From: Streptomyces sp. Q6
Lineage (GTDB): Bacteria > Actinomycetota > Actinomycetes > Streptomycetales > Streptomycetaceae
NCBI RefSeq assembly: GCF_036967205.1
Contig: NZ_CP146022.1
Span: 2,108,001 to 2,172,000, forward strand
Reading direction: 5' to 3'
Length of the DNA stretch: 64,000 nucleotides
A program made the position numbers and the translations under genes. The notes beneath the pieces are model-generated. The model searched no databases and had not been told where the DNA came from. It was given only the letters and a program-made list of their open reading frames with translations. Shown here piece after piece: positions 9,411-17,568 of the stretch; position 1 is the first letter of the stretch, and every line of letters begins with the position of its first letter.

Positions 9411-10326
9411 CGCGCGCGGGCGGCCGGGCGCTGCTCGTGGTCGGCGACGTCGTCACGGATGTCGTCGCGCGGCACCGCGGGCCGTTGGCGGCGGGGACGG
9501 ACACGGTGGCCGCCATTCGCACGGTGCCGGGCGGGGCGGGCGCCAACGTGGCGTGCTGGGCGGCGTACGCGGGTTGCCGGGACGTCGCGATGCTGGGGCG
9601 GGTGGGGGCGGAGTCCGCTCGGTGGCACGAGGACGCGCTCAGGCGGGCCGGGGTGCGGCCGCGGCTCGTCGTGGACGCGCAGGCCCCGACCGGGGCGGTG
9701 ATCTGCCTGGTGGACGGGGAGGCCGGAGCCGAGCGGACGTTCCTGACGGACAGCGGGGCGAGTCTGCGGATCGGGCCCGAGGACTGGTCGCCCGCCTCGT
9801 TGGAGGGGGTGGGGTGGTTGCACCTGTCCGGGTATCTGTTCTTCTCCCCCACGGCGCGGGAGTTGGTGTCGGTCGCGCTGAACGACGCACGCGCGCGCGG
9901 GGTGCCGGTGAGCGTGGATCCGGCGTCGGCGGGGTTCCTTCGGGAGAGGGGGACCCAGGCGTTTCTGGCGCTCGCGGACGGGGTGGAGCTGCTGGTGCCG
10001 AGCCGGGACGAGGCGGTGCTGCTCAGCGGGGCGGCGGAGGTGGAGGACGCTGCGGCCAAGTTGAGCGGCCGGTTCCCTGTGGTCGTGGTGAAGAACGGGG
10101 CGGAGGGGGCTTGTGTGGCGCGGGGTGGAGTGGTGCGGGAGCGGGTGGCGGTGCCGGGGGCCGCGGAGGTGGTGGTGCGGGATTCGACCGGGGCCGGGGA
10201 CGCGTTCACCGGCGGTCTGCTCGCCGCGCGGCTTCGGGGAGCGGGGTGGCCGGAGGCGGTGGCGGAGGGATGCCGGGCGGGGAGTCACGCCGTGGGGCGG
10301 ATCGGGGGCGGCCGCCGGAGCGGTGA
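9407..10326 (+). pseudogene. PfkB-family carbohydrate (pseudouridine-like) kinase, C-terminal frameshift
   Basis: Starts at GTG 9407, overlapping the psuG stop by GTGA. About 300 codons encode a ribokinase/PfkB kinase: GDVVTDVVARH at the N terminus, the GGAGANVACWAA substrate loop, and the anion-hole/catalytic motif DSTGAGDAFTGGLLA with the base Asp. Context suggests pseudouridine kinase (PsuK) activity, but PfkB kinases are broad. As written, the frame does not stop and runs antisense through the neighbouring methyltransferase to 11278. Adding one G to the G5 run 10304-10308 gives the natural end ...GRIGGRPPER with TGA at 10324-10326. The catalytic core lies upstream of the shift, so even the read-through version might fold. 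Confidence 0.8.
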
Positions 10327-10500
10327 GGTGGAGGCGGGTCGGCTGTCGAACGCGGGTGCCCGGCGCGGCGGGAGGCCCCCCGGCCCCGACGCGCCTTCCC
10401 GGTACGGGGCCTTGGTGAGGGACCGTCGATCGCGCAGTACCCCGCACCTCGGAAAGGCCCGAAAGGCTGCCCGCGCCCCTCGACGTCCCTGGTCGTGCCG

Positions 10501-11301
10501 TCAGGGCTTGCGGCCCCACGTCGAGATCAGGGGGGCCGTCGCCAGGTCCATCGTGCCCTCGGCCACGTTCGCCAGGTGGCGGTCGATCTCCTCGTTCGTG
10601 GCCAGTCCGGCCTCGACCAGGGACCCGCGGATCTGCTCGACCGTCGCCGCTTCCAGGGCCGTGCAGGCGGGGGACGTCAGAGGGAAGTACGCGTCGGCCT
10701 CCACCCTCTGCATGCCCGCCTCGCGCAGCAGGCGCGGGAGTTTGCGGCCGTACGAGAGGTCGGCGCCGCGATCGGCGAGCAGGCTGCGGAAGCCGTGCCG
10801 CAGCCGGTTGGCCAACTGCTGTTCGGGGCCTGACTCGTCGGGGCAGAGCAGGGGCTGGAGCGCGGGGTCGGCGTCCTCGATCAGCAGCCGGCCGCCGGGG
10901 CGCAGGGCGCGGATCATGGACGCCAACGCCCGCTCCCGGTCCGGGACATGGACCAGGACGAGGCGCGCGTGGACCAGGTCGAACCCCTCGACGGGTGGCT
11001 CGTCGACGCCCACGTCGTGTCGGCGCACCTCGACGGGCGTGCGGGGCGTGCTGGTCTGCCAGGACGTGTCGATGTCGGTGGCCAGGACCCGGCCGGTCGG
11101 GCCGACCTTGCGCGCCAGCCAGTCCACCACCGAGCTCCCGCCGGCGCCGACCTCCCAGCACCGCCACCCGGAACCGATGCCGAGGCGCTCGATGTGCCGG
11201 AACGTCGTGGGGTCGAACAGGGTCGAGAGGGCGTTGAAGCGCCGCCCCGCCTCGGCCTGTTGGTTGTCGAGGAGATAGGCGTGGCCACCGGATCGCATCA
11301 T
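10501..11301 (-). CDS. Class I SAM-dependent methyltransferase
   Basis: A 266-residue Rossmann-fold methyltransferase. Motif I is EVGAGGSSVVDWLA, motif II LATDID with the acidic ribose-binding residue, then LVHARLVLVHVPDRERALASM and the post-motif RALRPGGRLLIEDADP, the pattern of ubiquinone/menaquinone-biosynthesis-like small-molecule methyltransferases. Substrate not predictable. Two adjacent ATG codons (11301 and 11298) could start it. It is divergent from corA with a 267-base gap in which I see no strong promoter pair. The read-through extension of the frameshifted kinase overlaps it on the other strand but is not real coding. Confidence 0.85.
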   Translation of the reverse strand: MMRSGGHAYLLDNQQAEAGRRFNALSTLFDPTTFRHIERLGIGSGWRCWEVGAGGSSVVDWLARKVGPTGRVLATDIDTSWQTSTPRTPVEVRRHDVGVDEPPVEGFDLVHARLVLVHVPDRERALASMIRALRPGGRLLIEDADPALQPLLCPDESGPEQQLANRLRHGFRSLLADRGADLSYGRKLPRLLREAGMQRVEADAYFPLTSPACTALEAATVEQIRGSLVEAGLATNEEIDRHLANVAEGTMDLATAPLISTWGRKP

Positions 11302-11568
11302 GGCCCGATCATCCCAGCCCACCTGTCGGATACCGGGCATTTGGGCAGCTCGGGCCCCTCTCGGCGGAAATCGGAAGGGCGGCGGACGCCGGTGAGACGA
11401 CCGGTGGCACGATGGCCGTACACCCCTCGACATGGAGCGGAATCTTCCGTTCCCACAGGGCTGGACACGATGTCGGCGATCGCTGGCAGACTGGCTCGCC
11501 AGGTCACCCCACCGAACGGGGGGACAGTCGGACACGAGTGTGTACGGACGCGGCGCGAGGAGCCGAAC

Positions 11569-12696
11569 ATGTCGATGGCGGGCAACCTGCGAAGGGTCGG
11601 CAGCCTGCGCAAGGTGGGCGGGCTGCGGAAGGTGGCGCGGCTGGCGCGGCGGCGGCCCCGGGTCGATCTGAGTCACCCGGCGCGCTCTCCGCTCGGGTCG
11701 GCGGTGGTGAACTGCGTGACGTACCGCGAGGGCGTGCGGGAGTTGGGCGGACGCGATCTCGTCGAGGCGGTTCGGCGGGTGCGCAAGACCGAGGACGGTT
11801 TCGTCTGGCTGGGGCTGCACGAGCCGTCGGAGCTGGAGTTCGCGGATGTCGCCGAGCTGTTCGACCTGCATCCGCTGGCCGTGGAGGACGCGGTCCACGC
11901 GCATCAGCGGCCGAAGGTCGAGCGGTACGGGCAGACGCTCTTCGCGGTCCTGAAGACGGTCTGCTACGTCGAGCACACCGAGCTCACCGCGACCAGCGAA
12001 GTGGTGGAGACCGGCGAGATCATGGTGTTCGTCGGGCACGACTTCGTGATCACGGTGCGGCACGGGTCGCACGGCTCGCTCGGGCCGGTGCGCGAGCAAC
12101 TGGAGTCGGAGCCCGAGCAACTGGCCCAGGGCCCGGCGGCAGTGCTGCACGCGATCGCGGACAACGTGGTCGACGACTACCTGACGGTGATCGACGACGT
12201 CCAGTCGGACATCGACGAGGTCGAGGCCGACGTGTTCGCGCAGAACGGGGCGCGGGCCGACCCCGGCCGCATCTACCAGCTCAAGCGTGAACTCCTTGAG
12301 CTGAAGCGGGCGGTCATGCCACTGGCCCGGCCGATACAGGAACTGTCCGGCCGGCCGTTCCCGGCCGTGCCGCCGCAGATACAGGCGTACTTCCGTGACG
12401 TCTCGGACCACCTGCTGCGCGCGTCCGAGCAGATAGCGGCCTTCGACGAACTGCTGAACTCGATCCTGCAAGCGCATCTGGCGCAGGTGACGGTCGCGCA
12501 GAACGAGGACATGCGCAAGATCACGGCGTGGGCGGCGATCGTCGCGGTGCCCACGATGGGCTGCGGCGTCTACGGCATGAACTTCGACAACATGCCGGAG
12601 CTGCACTGGCGGTTCGGATATCCGCTCGTGCTGTCCGGCATAGCTGTCATCTGTTTCGTCGTCTACCGCGGCTTCAAGCGCAACGGATGGCTGTGA
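11569..12696 (+). CDS. corA: CorA-family magnesium/cobalt transporter
   Basis: A homopentameric divalent-cation channel (Mg2+, Co2+) driven by membrane potential. The 375-residue product has a large soluble N-terminal funnel domain, the long stalk helix around DDVQSDIDEVEADVFA, and two C-terminal membrane helices (about residues 315-335 and 345-365) joined by the selectivity loop YGMNFDNMPEL with the diagnostic GMN. A basic N-terminal extension (GNLRRVGSLRKVGGLRKVARLARRR) is present in Streptomyces paralogues. ATG 11569 follows GAGGAG at 11557-11562. It converges with the CBS-domain gene after a 10-base gap. Confidence 0.95.
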   Translation: MSMAGNLRRVGSLRKVGGLRKVARLARRRPRVDLSHPARSPLGSAVVNCVTYREGVRELGGRDLVEAVRRVRKTEDGFVWLGLHEPSELEFADVAELFDLHPLAVEDAVHAHQRPKVERYGQTLFAVLKTVCYVEHTELTATSEVVETGEIMVFVGHDFVITVRHGSHGSLGPVREQLESEPEQLAQGPAAVLHAIADNVVDDYLTVIDDVQSDIDEVEADVFAQNGARADPGRIYQLKRELLELKRAVMPLARPIQELSGRPFPAVPPQIQAYFRDVSDHLLRASEQIAAFDELLNSILQAHLAQVTVAQNEDMRKITAWAAIVAVPTMGCGVYGMNFDNMPELHWRFGYPLVLSGIAVICFVVYRGFKRNGWL

Positions 12697-12706
12697 GGGG
12701 GCGGGA

Positions 12707-13126
12707 TCACCCCTTGGCGTAGACGCTCTCCACCCACGACGCGATCTGGTCCTCGGACAGATGGGTGGCGAGGTCGGCCTCGCTGATCATGCCGACGAGG
12801 CGCTTGTTCTCGATGACCGGGAGACGGCGGATCTGGTGGTCCTGCATCTCGTGCAGGACGGCGTCGACATCGGCGCCCGCGTCGATCCAGCGGGGCGTGC
12901 CCCTGGCCATCTCGCCGGCGGTGATCTTGGCCGGGTCGTGGCCCATCGCCACGCAGCCGACGACGATGTCGCGGTCGGTGAGGATGCCGCAGAGCCGCTC
13001 GTTCTCGTCGCTGATGGGCAGCGCGCCGACGTTCAGTTCGCGCATCAGCTGGGCGGCGCGGTCGAGGGTCTCGTGGGCGGGGATCCAGCGTGCACCGGGG
13101 TGCATGATGTCCGCGGCGGTGGTCAT
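12707..13126 (-). CDS. CBS-domain pair protein
   Basis: A 139-residue soluble protein consisting of two CBS motifs (about residues 1-62 and 70-130), which fold into a Bateman module that binds adenine nucleotides or SAM. Diagnostic elements are ADIMHPGARWIPAHETLDRAAQLM, broken as ADIMHPGARW and DRAAQLM, then GILTDRDIVV, VLHEMQDHQIRRLPV and LVGMISEADLATHL. No effector domain is attached, as in the hypoxic-response/stress type (Hrp1-like). ATG 13126 is preceded by GGGAGG; an upstream in-frame ATG at 13219 would add a low-complexity tail and is rejected. Regulated partner unknown. Confidence 0.88.
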   Translation of the reverse strand: MTTAADIMHPGARWIPAHETLDRAAQLMRELNVGALPISDENERLCGILTDRDIVVGCVAMGHDPAKITAGEMARGTPRWIDAGADVDAVLHEMQDHQIRRLPVIENKRLVGMISEADLATHLSEDQIASWVESVYAKG

Positions 13127-13220
13127 GAGGTGCCTCCCGTCGCCGGGATGAGTGGGGTGGGGGTGGGGGGTGTTCCCGGCGCCGTCCCTCATTCTCGCCG
13201 CGGTGTCCGTGGGGCGCATG

Positions 13221-13320
13221 TCAGCCGTTCCACGCCGGGTGACGGCCTGGGGCGTGGGTCAGCCGTTCCACGCCGGGTGGCGGCATGGGGCGTGGGTCAG
13301 CCGTTCCACGCCGGGTGGCG
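13221..13320. repeat. 38-bp tandem repeat carrying the stop codon of the next gene
   Basis: Units begin at 13221, 13259 and 13297 (each TCAGCCGTTCCACGCCGGGT...), giving 2.6 copies of a 38-base unit. The third copy is the real 3' end of the uridine-kinase-like gene (complement of PAWNG-stop). The gene end has thus been duplicated downstream twice, in non-coding DNA; 38 is not a multiple of three. Confidence 0.9.
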
Positions 13321-13938
13321 CGGGTCGTCGGCGCGGACGACGACATCCGCGGTGGCGGCGGGGTCGGTCTCGGTGTCGTAGCGGGCGAAGGCGGGGAGCG
13401 TCCACTGCTCGCCCTCGGGGGTCCGGCGTCGCAGGGCGCCCGGGGACAGCTGGACGTGGACCGTCAGATCGAAGGGGAACCAGTGATGCAGGAGCAGTGG
13501 GCCGTGCAGCAACAGAGGCCCTCCGGGCGGGAGTTGGACGTACGGGCTGCGGGTCGCGCGGTCGGTGGCCGGATCCCACAGGTCGGGCAGGACGCGCCCC
13601 GTGCCGTCCGGTTCGAGGGGGCCGAACACCTCGCGCCACAGCGCGCCCGTGTCGAACCAGCTGCCGTAATACGCCTCGACGTCCTGGCGTCCGTACTCGA
13701 ACCGCAGTGAGGCGGGGCGCAGGAAGCCCTCCGTGCCGACGACCAGCGAGGTGCGGCCGCGCACGCGCAGGGCGTCGGCGACGCGGGCCGCGAGGTCGCC
13801 GGGGCGGGCGGCCGGGGCCCCGTCGAAGGCGACCTTGGGCCAGGGGCCGCCGTCGGCCGGCTTCAGGTCGAGCAGGCGCTCGGCGAGGGTGTCGCCGAGC
13901 CGTTCCCAGGTGATCGCTTGGAGTCGCACACGGTCCAT
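13297..13938 (-). CDS. Uridine kinase-like protein with degenerate P-loop
   Basis: A 213-residue protein of the actinobacterial uridine-kinase family. The N-terminal phosphate-binding region reads VAFDGAPAARPGDLA, where a normal kinase would have GxxxxGK(S/T); the lysine is missing. Later features fit the fold: an acidic Asp-Glu-Tyr region (FEYGRQDVEAYYGSWFD), LLLHGPLLLHHWFPFDLTVHV resembling the Walker-B/hub strand, and a C-terminal RYDTETDP segment. So either the phosphate loop works differently or the protein is no longer a kinase. Its 3' end is the third copy of a 38-base repeat. Start ATG 13938 is the only good one. Confidence 0.75.
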   Translation of the reverse strand: MDRVRLQAITWERLGDTLAERLLDLKPADGGPWPKVAFDGAPAARPGDLAARVADALRVRGRTSLVVGTEGFLRPASLRFEYGRQDVEAYYGSWFDTGALWREVFGPLEPDGTGRVLPDLWDPATDRATRSPYVQLPPGGPLLLHGPLLLHHWFPFDLTVHVQLSPGALRRRTPEGEQWTLPAFARYDTETDPAATADVVVRADDPRHPAWNG

Positions 13939-14003
13939 GATGCCGGGGCGCGCGATGGGCCCGAGGGGGGTGGTCGACCGGGTGGGGCGGGCATGACGTC
14001 CGT

Positions 14004-14692
14004 ATGAGCAGCGCCGTCGCCTCGTCCCGTGCCGTCCGTGGTCCGCTCGTCTTCCAGCCGGTCAGACGCAGACGGTGCGTCGCGTGCCGGGTCGGGCCGC
14101 TCGCGCTGGTGGCGATCGAGGACGGGCAGCCGCGCTGTATGGACTGCGCGGACCTGGGGCATCTGGTGTATCTGCCGCGCGGCGACACGGCGTTGACCCG
14201 GCGGGCCCGTGAGGAGAGCGCGCTGTCGGCGGTCGTGGTGCGGTTCCATCGGCGGCGCGGGCGGTACGAGCGGCAGGGCGTGCTCGTCGAGGAGGCGGCG
14301 CTGGCGCGGGCCGAGGCGCGGTGCCTGGCGGACGCGGAGGCGCGGGCGCGGCGGCGGGCTCGGGACGCGGTGCGGAGGGCGGCGCAGGACGAGCGGTTCG
14401 TCGCGGCGTTCGCGGCGGAGATCCGGCGACTGTTCCCCGGCTGCCCGGCGGAGCGCGCCGTCGCGATCGCCGGGCACGCGGGGGTGCGGGGCAGTGGGCG
14501 GGTGGGGCGGAGCGCGGCGGGACGGGCGCTGACGGAAGGAGCGGTGGTCGCGGCGGTGCGGGCCGCGGTACGACACGTGGACACGCCGTACGACCGGTTG
14601 CTGATGGAGGGGTGCCGAGGCGGGAGGCACGGTCGCGGGTGGCGGCGGGCGTCGCGGCCGTGCTGGACGCGTGGCGGTCGGCGGCGTCCTGA
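14004..14692 (+). pseudogene. DUF2293-domain protein, frameshifted near its 3' end
   Basis: About 229 codons after repair. The N terminus has a CxxC pair (RRCVACRVGP and RCMDCADLGHL) suggestive of a small zinc site, then an alanine/arginine-rich helix, and the DUF2293 core (FAAEIRRLFPGCPAERAVAIAGHA ... RHVDTPYDRLLMEG). At the G4 run 14609-14612 the frame changes; with one more G the sequence continues GVPRREARSRVAAGVAAVLDAW and stops at 14692, as in relatives. As written, the frame runs instead into the G-rich repeat region and stops near 14993 with meaningless residues. Function of DUF2293 is unknown; common in Streptomyces. Confidence 0.8.
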
Positions 14693-14725
14693 GTCGAGGA
14701 AGGCTGCGGCAGAAGGTGAACGTTC

Positions 14726-14816
14726 CGGGGGCGCGGGTCCGGGGGCGGGTCCGGGGGTGGGTCCGGGGGTGGGTCCGGGGGGCGGGTCCGGGGCGCGGTT
14801 CCGGGGGGCGCAGTGC
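14726..14816. repeat. 12-bp G-rich tandem repeat (possible G-quadruplex)
   Basis: GGGTCCGGGGG(C/T) units start at 14735, 14747, 14759, 14771 and 14784, with several runs of five or six G on the plus strand. This lies directly after the true DUF2293 end and could fold as G-quadruplex DNA. Part of a 373-base gene-free stretch (14693-15065). Confidence 0.85.
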
Positions 14817-14843
14817 CGCTGCGCACGCCCACCTCGCCGCCAC

Positions 14844-14980
14844 ACACCTGCCAGGTCATGGTGCCCGCACCCCTACGGGGTCGTGTCCGCACACCTGCCA
14901 GGTCATGGTGCCCGCACGCCCTACGGGGTCGTGTCCGTACGCCTACGAGTCGTGGTGTCCGTACGCCTACGGATCGTGAC
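14844..14980. repeat. 47-bp direct repeat and derived shorter repeats
   Basis: ACACCTGCCAGGTCATGGTG... begins at 14844 and again at 14891 (period 47, almost identical), each ending CTACGGGGTCGTGTCCG. It is followed by two diverged shorter units of CGTACGCCTACG (about 14936 and 14961). No ORF with codon bias covers it. Completes the gene-free stretch 14693-15065. Confidence 0.85.
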
Positions 14981-15065
14981 GCGGCAGCGGTGAACTGCTG
15001 TCCGGAATGGGCCCGTTGAGGCATGATCCCTTGCAGAGCCAGGGGGCTGAGATGAGGGGGCTGGG

Positions 15066-15551
15066 ATGATCGAGGGACCGTATTTCGTACTCGTCGTGCT
15101 CGCGGCGCTGTGGTGCGGTGTCGCGGCGGGGGTCTTCGTCGCGTTCTCCACGTTCGTGATGCGCGGGCTCGGGGCGCTGCCCGCCGCGCGCGGGATCGCG
15201 GCGATGAACTCCATCAACGTCGCGGCCGTGAACCCGGCGTTCATGATCGTCTTCATGGGCGCGGCCGTGCTGTGCGCGGTGATCGCCGTGGTGACGTTCG
15301 TGCTGTGGCCGGACGAGGGCACGGTGGAACTGCTGCTGGGGTGCGTCCTGTACCTGGTGGGGTCGTTCGGGGTGACGGTCGTGGCGAACATTCCGCGCAA
15401 CGACGCCCTCGCCAAGCTCGCCGGTGACGAGGAGTCCGAGCGCGCCGCGGCGCAGTGGCGTACGTATCTCAGCGAGTGGGCGAGGTGGAACCACATACGG
15501 GGCGGGGCCGCGATCGCCGCCTCGGCGTCGTTCGTGCTGGCGCTGACCTGA
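15066..15551 (+). CDS. DUF1772 (anthrone-oxygenase-like) membrane protein
   Basis: A 161-residue integral membrane protein with four hydrophobic segments (about residues 5-30, 58-78, 85-106, 139-158). The invariant family pattern is present: NSINVAAVNPAFM and the NIPRNDALA motif followed by WRTYLSEWARWNHIR, typical of DUF1772 proteins. Some members act as cofactor-free anthrone oxygenases in polyketide pathways, but there is no such pathway here, so function is unknown. ATG 15066 has GGGGCTGGG just upstream. Confidence 0.87.
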   Translation: MIEGPYFVLVVLAALWCGVAAGVFVAFSTFVMRGLGALPAARGIAAMNSINVAAVNPAFMIVFMGAAVLCAVIAVVTFVLWPDEGTVELLLGCVLYLVGSFGVTVVANIPRNDALAKLAGDEESERAAAQWRTYLSEWARWNHIRGGAAIAASASFVLALT

Positions 15552-15579
15552 GGGTGGGCCGGTGTGCGGCGGCCCACCC
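15552..15579. terminator. Hairpin between convergent genes
   Basis: GGGTGGGCC (15552-15560) pairs with GGCCCACCC (15571-15579) across a 10-base loop, in the 45-base gap between DUF1772 (plus) and DUF397 (minus). Probably a bidirectional terminator. Confidence 0.6.
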
Positions 15580-15596
15580 CTCACGGTGCGGTGGCG

Positions 15597-15869
15597 TCAG
15601 GACAGCAGGAAGTCCGCCGCTCCCGCCTTGGCCCCCTCGATGAACGCGGTGATCTCCGCCGGGGTGTAGATCAGGGCCGGGCCGTCGGGGTCCGAGGACT
15701 GGCGTACGGCGACGCGGCCGTCGGCGAGCTTCATGGCTTCGAGGCAGTTGCCGCCGTTGCCGCCGCTCCACGGCTTGTGCCAGCCGTCCGTGCCGAGTTC
15801 GCGCGCCGGCATGCCGTTGTAGATCGGCTCGCCGTCGACGCCTCGTATTCGGTCCTTGATCGAGTCCAT
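15597..15869 (-). CDS. DUF397-domain small protein
   Basis: A 90-residue protein with the DUF397 core: WHKPWSGGNGGNCLEAMKLADGRVAVRQSSDPDGPALIYTPAEITAFI, seen here as the SGGNGGNCLE, VAVRQSSDP and TPAEITAFI elements. DUF397 proteins are typically encoded next to XRE-family DUF5753 regulators in Streptomyces and are thought to act with or against them (WhiJ-like loci). Here the ATG directly follows the TGA of the regulator (TGAATG) and its ribosome site AAGGAGCT lies inside the regulator's last codons, so translation is coupled. Likely a partner or modulator of that regulator; this is inference from context. Confidence 0.92.
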   Translation of the reverse strand: MDSIKDRIRGVDGEPIYNGMPARELGTDGWHKPWSGGNGGNCLEAMKLADGRVAVRQSSDPDGPALIYTPAEITAFIEGAKAGAADFLLS

Positions 15870-16739
15870 TCACAGCTCCTTGCGAAGATCGCGGAGGATC
15901 TCCTTTGTGCGTTGCGCCGTCGCGGCATGTGCCGCCATGCGGTCCATGACCTCCAGGTGGGTGGCCACCTCGGGGCGCCCGTCGAGATAGACGGCGCCGG
16001 TCAGGTACTCGCTGTAGACCATGTCCGGCAGTTCTGACATGGCAAATCGGAACAGGACGAAGGGTCCGTACGTGCCCGGGTGAGGCCCGGACGCGAACTC
16101 CGCGACCTGAAGCGTGACGTTCGGCAGCTCCATCGCTTCGAGCAGCCGGTCGATCTGCGCGCGCATCACGGCCGCGTCGCCGACGGGGCGGCGCAGGGCG
16201 GTCTCGTCCATGACGACCCAGAAGCGGGGCGCGTCCTCCCGGGTGAGCAGGGCCTGGCGCCGCATGCGCAGGGCGACGTGCCGGTCGACGACGTCCGGGT
16301 CGTCGGCGAGCGCACGGCCTATGGCGCCGGAGGCGAGCACCCCGCGCGCGTACTCCTCGGTCTGGAGCAGGCCGGGAACGAAGTGCGGCTCGTACGTCCT
16401 GATGAGCGCGGCGGCGCCTTCCAGGCTCACGTACATCGAGAACCAGCCAGGGAGGATGTCATGGAACCGCTGCCACCAGCCCGGCCTGTTCGCCTCCTCC
16501 GCGAGCTGCACGAACGCGTCAGCCTCGTCCTCGGCGACGCCGTAGGACTTCAGGAGCAGCTGGAGGTACGGGATCTTGAGCGCGACCTCGGCGGTCTCCA
16601 TGCGGCGGACGGTCGCGGCGGTTACACGGAGTACTTTCGCGGCGTCCTCGCGCTTGAGCCCGGCGCCCTCGCGCAGGTCCTGGAGGCGCCGGCCCAGAAC
16701 GACCTGTCCGACCGTCGGCGCGGACCGCGGTTCGCTCAC
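15870..16739 (-). CDS. XRE-family helix-turn-helix regulator with DUF5753 domain
   Basis: A 289-residue DNA-binding protein. Residues about 15-70 form the XRE helix-turn-helix (LQDLREGAGLKREDAAKVL and RVTAATVRRME); the rest is a DUF5753 ligand/partner-binding domain (YEPHFVPGLLQTEEYARGVL, DETALRRPVG, VAEFASGPHPGTYGPFVLF). This is the WhiJ-type architecture that in S. coelicolor modulates development and antibiotic production. It is the first gene of a two-gene unit with DUF397 and is divergent from the HATPase gene at 16963; the 220 bases between hold several inverted repeats that could be its operators. Specific role unknown. Confidence 0.93.
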   Translation of the reverse strand: MSEPRSAPTVGQVVLGRRLQDLREGAGLKREDAAKVLRVTAATVRRMETAEVALKIPYLQLLLKSYGVAEDEADAFVQLAEEANRPGWWQRFHDILPGWFSMYVSLEGAAALIRTYEPHFVPGLLQTEEYARGVLASGAIGRALADDPDVVDRHVALRMRRQALLTREDAPRFWVVMDETALRRPVGDAAVMRAQIDRLLEAMELPNVTLQVAEFASGPHPGTYGPFVLFRFAMSELPDMVYSEYLTGAVYLDGRPEVATHLEVMDRMAAHAATAQRTKEILRDLRKEL

Positions 16740-16877
16740 GACCCCTACCTCCCCGTAGTCGGACCGATGGTCCGGGTGTCCGAATCCAGCCGCGGGAGGA
16801 GAACCGGAGAGGGTCGTTCACCGGCCAATTCCCCGCGGTTCGCCCCCAATGGGCGCCGCGCGACGAGCTGTTGCGAG

Positions 16878-16970
16878 CAGTGTGCCATGTCCGCTCCGCG
16901 AGGCACACTGCACTCTGCACTTTTCAGAGTGGCTCTTGCCAAGTGTTCCCGACGGGGCGATAGTGGCAAG
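16878..16970. promoter_or_regulatory. Three stacked inverted repeats in a divergent promoter region
   Basis: Within 93 bases: (1) CAGTGTGCC (16878-16886) / GGCACACTG (16902-16910), 9 bp perfect, 15-base spacer; (2) CACTCTG (16911-16917) / CAGAGTG (16925-16931), 7 bp, 7-base spacer; (3) CTTGCCA (16935-16941) / TGGCAAG (16964-16970), 7 bp. They abut one another and lie between an XRE-DUF5753 regulator and a HATPase gene. Good candidate operators for autoregulation; the third overlaps the proposed HATPase start. Confidence 0.6.
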
Positions 16971-17514
16971 CGTGACTCCGTCCGCGCCCTTAGGAACAGA
17001 AGCCGGCGAGGCTACGCTCGGTGACCATTCGGGTACTTCGCCCGAGGCCCAGGTCCGCCGCAGCAGCTTCGAACTGGCTCCCCACCCGGGATCCGCCGCA
17101 CAGGCCCGGCGTATGACGCGTGCCCACCTCAGCGGGTGGGGCGCGTGCGAGGACACCTGCGACGCGGCGGCCCTCGTCGTGTCCGAGCTGGTCACGAACG
17201 CGATCGTGCACACCGCGAGCCGCCGCATCCACTGCGAGCTGCACGATCTGCGCGACGCGGCGGGCGAGCGCGTACGGATAGCGGTCCGCGACGAAGGCTG
17301 TATCCCCGGTGACACGCGTACGGCGGGCCGGATCGCGCCCGAGGAGGAGCACGGCAGGGGGCTCCTGCTCGTGGCGGCCGTGTCCACCGCGTGGGGAGCG
17401 CAGGAGACCGGCCCCGGCCTGGTGGTCTGGGCGGAGCTGCCGCGCGACGCGCAGGCGGTGACGGGCCCGGGGCCCGTGCCCGACGCCTCCGACGGAGCGG
17501 GATGGGCCTGGTGA
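16963..17514 (+). CDS. HATPase_c anti-sigma-factor-like ATP-binding protein
   Basis: About 183 residues with a GHKL/HATPase_c_2 fold of the SpoIIAB/RsbW serine-kinase type: N box ELVTNAIVHTASR, G1 box VRDEG, and G2 box GRGLLLVAAVS. Streptomyces carry dozens of such stand-alone proteins, many beside XRE-DUF5753/DUF397 genes as here; they may bind and inhibit sigma factors or act as kinases on anti-anti-sigma proteins. The N terminus is uncertain: GTG 16963 and GTG 16972 are both plausible, and the open frame extends upstream to 16849. Its start overlaps an inverted repeat that may control it. Target unknown. Confidence 0.83.
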   Translation: MASVTPSAPLGTEAGEATLGDHSGTSPEAQVRRSSFELAPHPGSAAQARRMTRAHLSGWGACEDTCDAAALVVSELVTNAIVHTASRRIHCELHDLRDAAGERVRIAVRDEGCIPGDTRTAGRIAPEEEHGRGLLLVAAVSTAWGAQETGPGLVVWAELPRDAQAVTGPGPVPDASDGAGWAW

Positions 17515-17568
17515 ACCTCCGCCCCGGTCGGGCGGACGGAGAACGACGAGCGTGCTGAGCGGGAACGG

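Noticed and set aside
10327-11278. Read-through extension of the PfkB kinase
   Set aside because: Caused by a one-base loss in a G run; the extension has no homology-like features and overlaps a real gene antisense.
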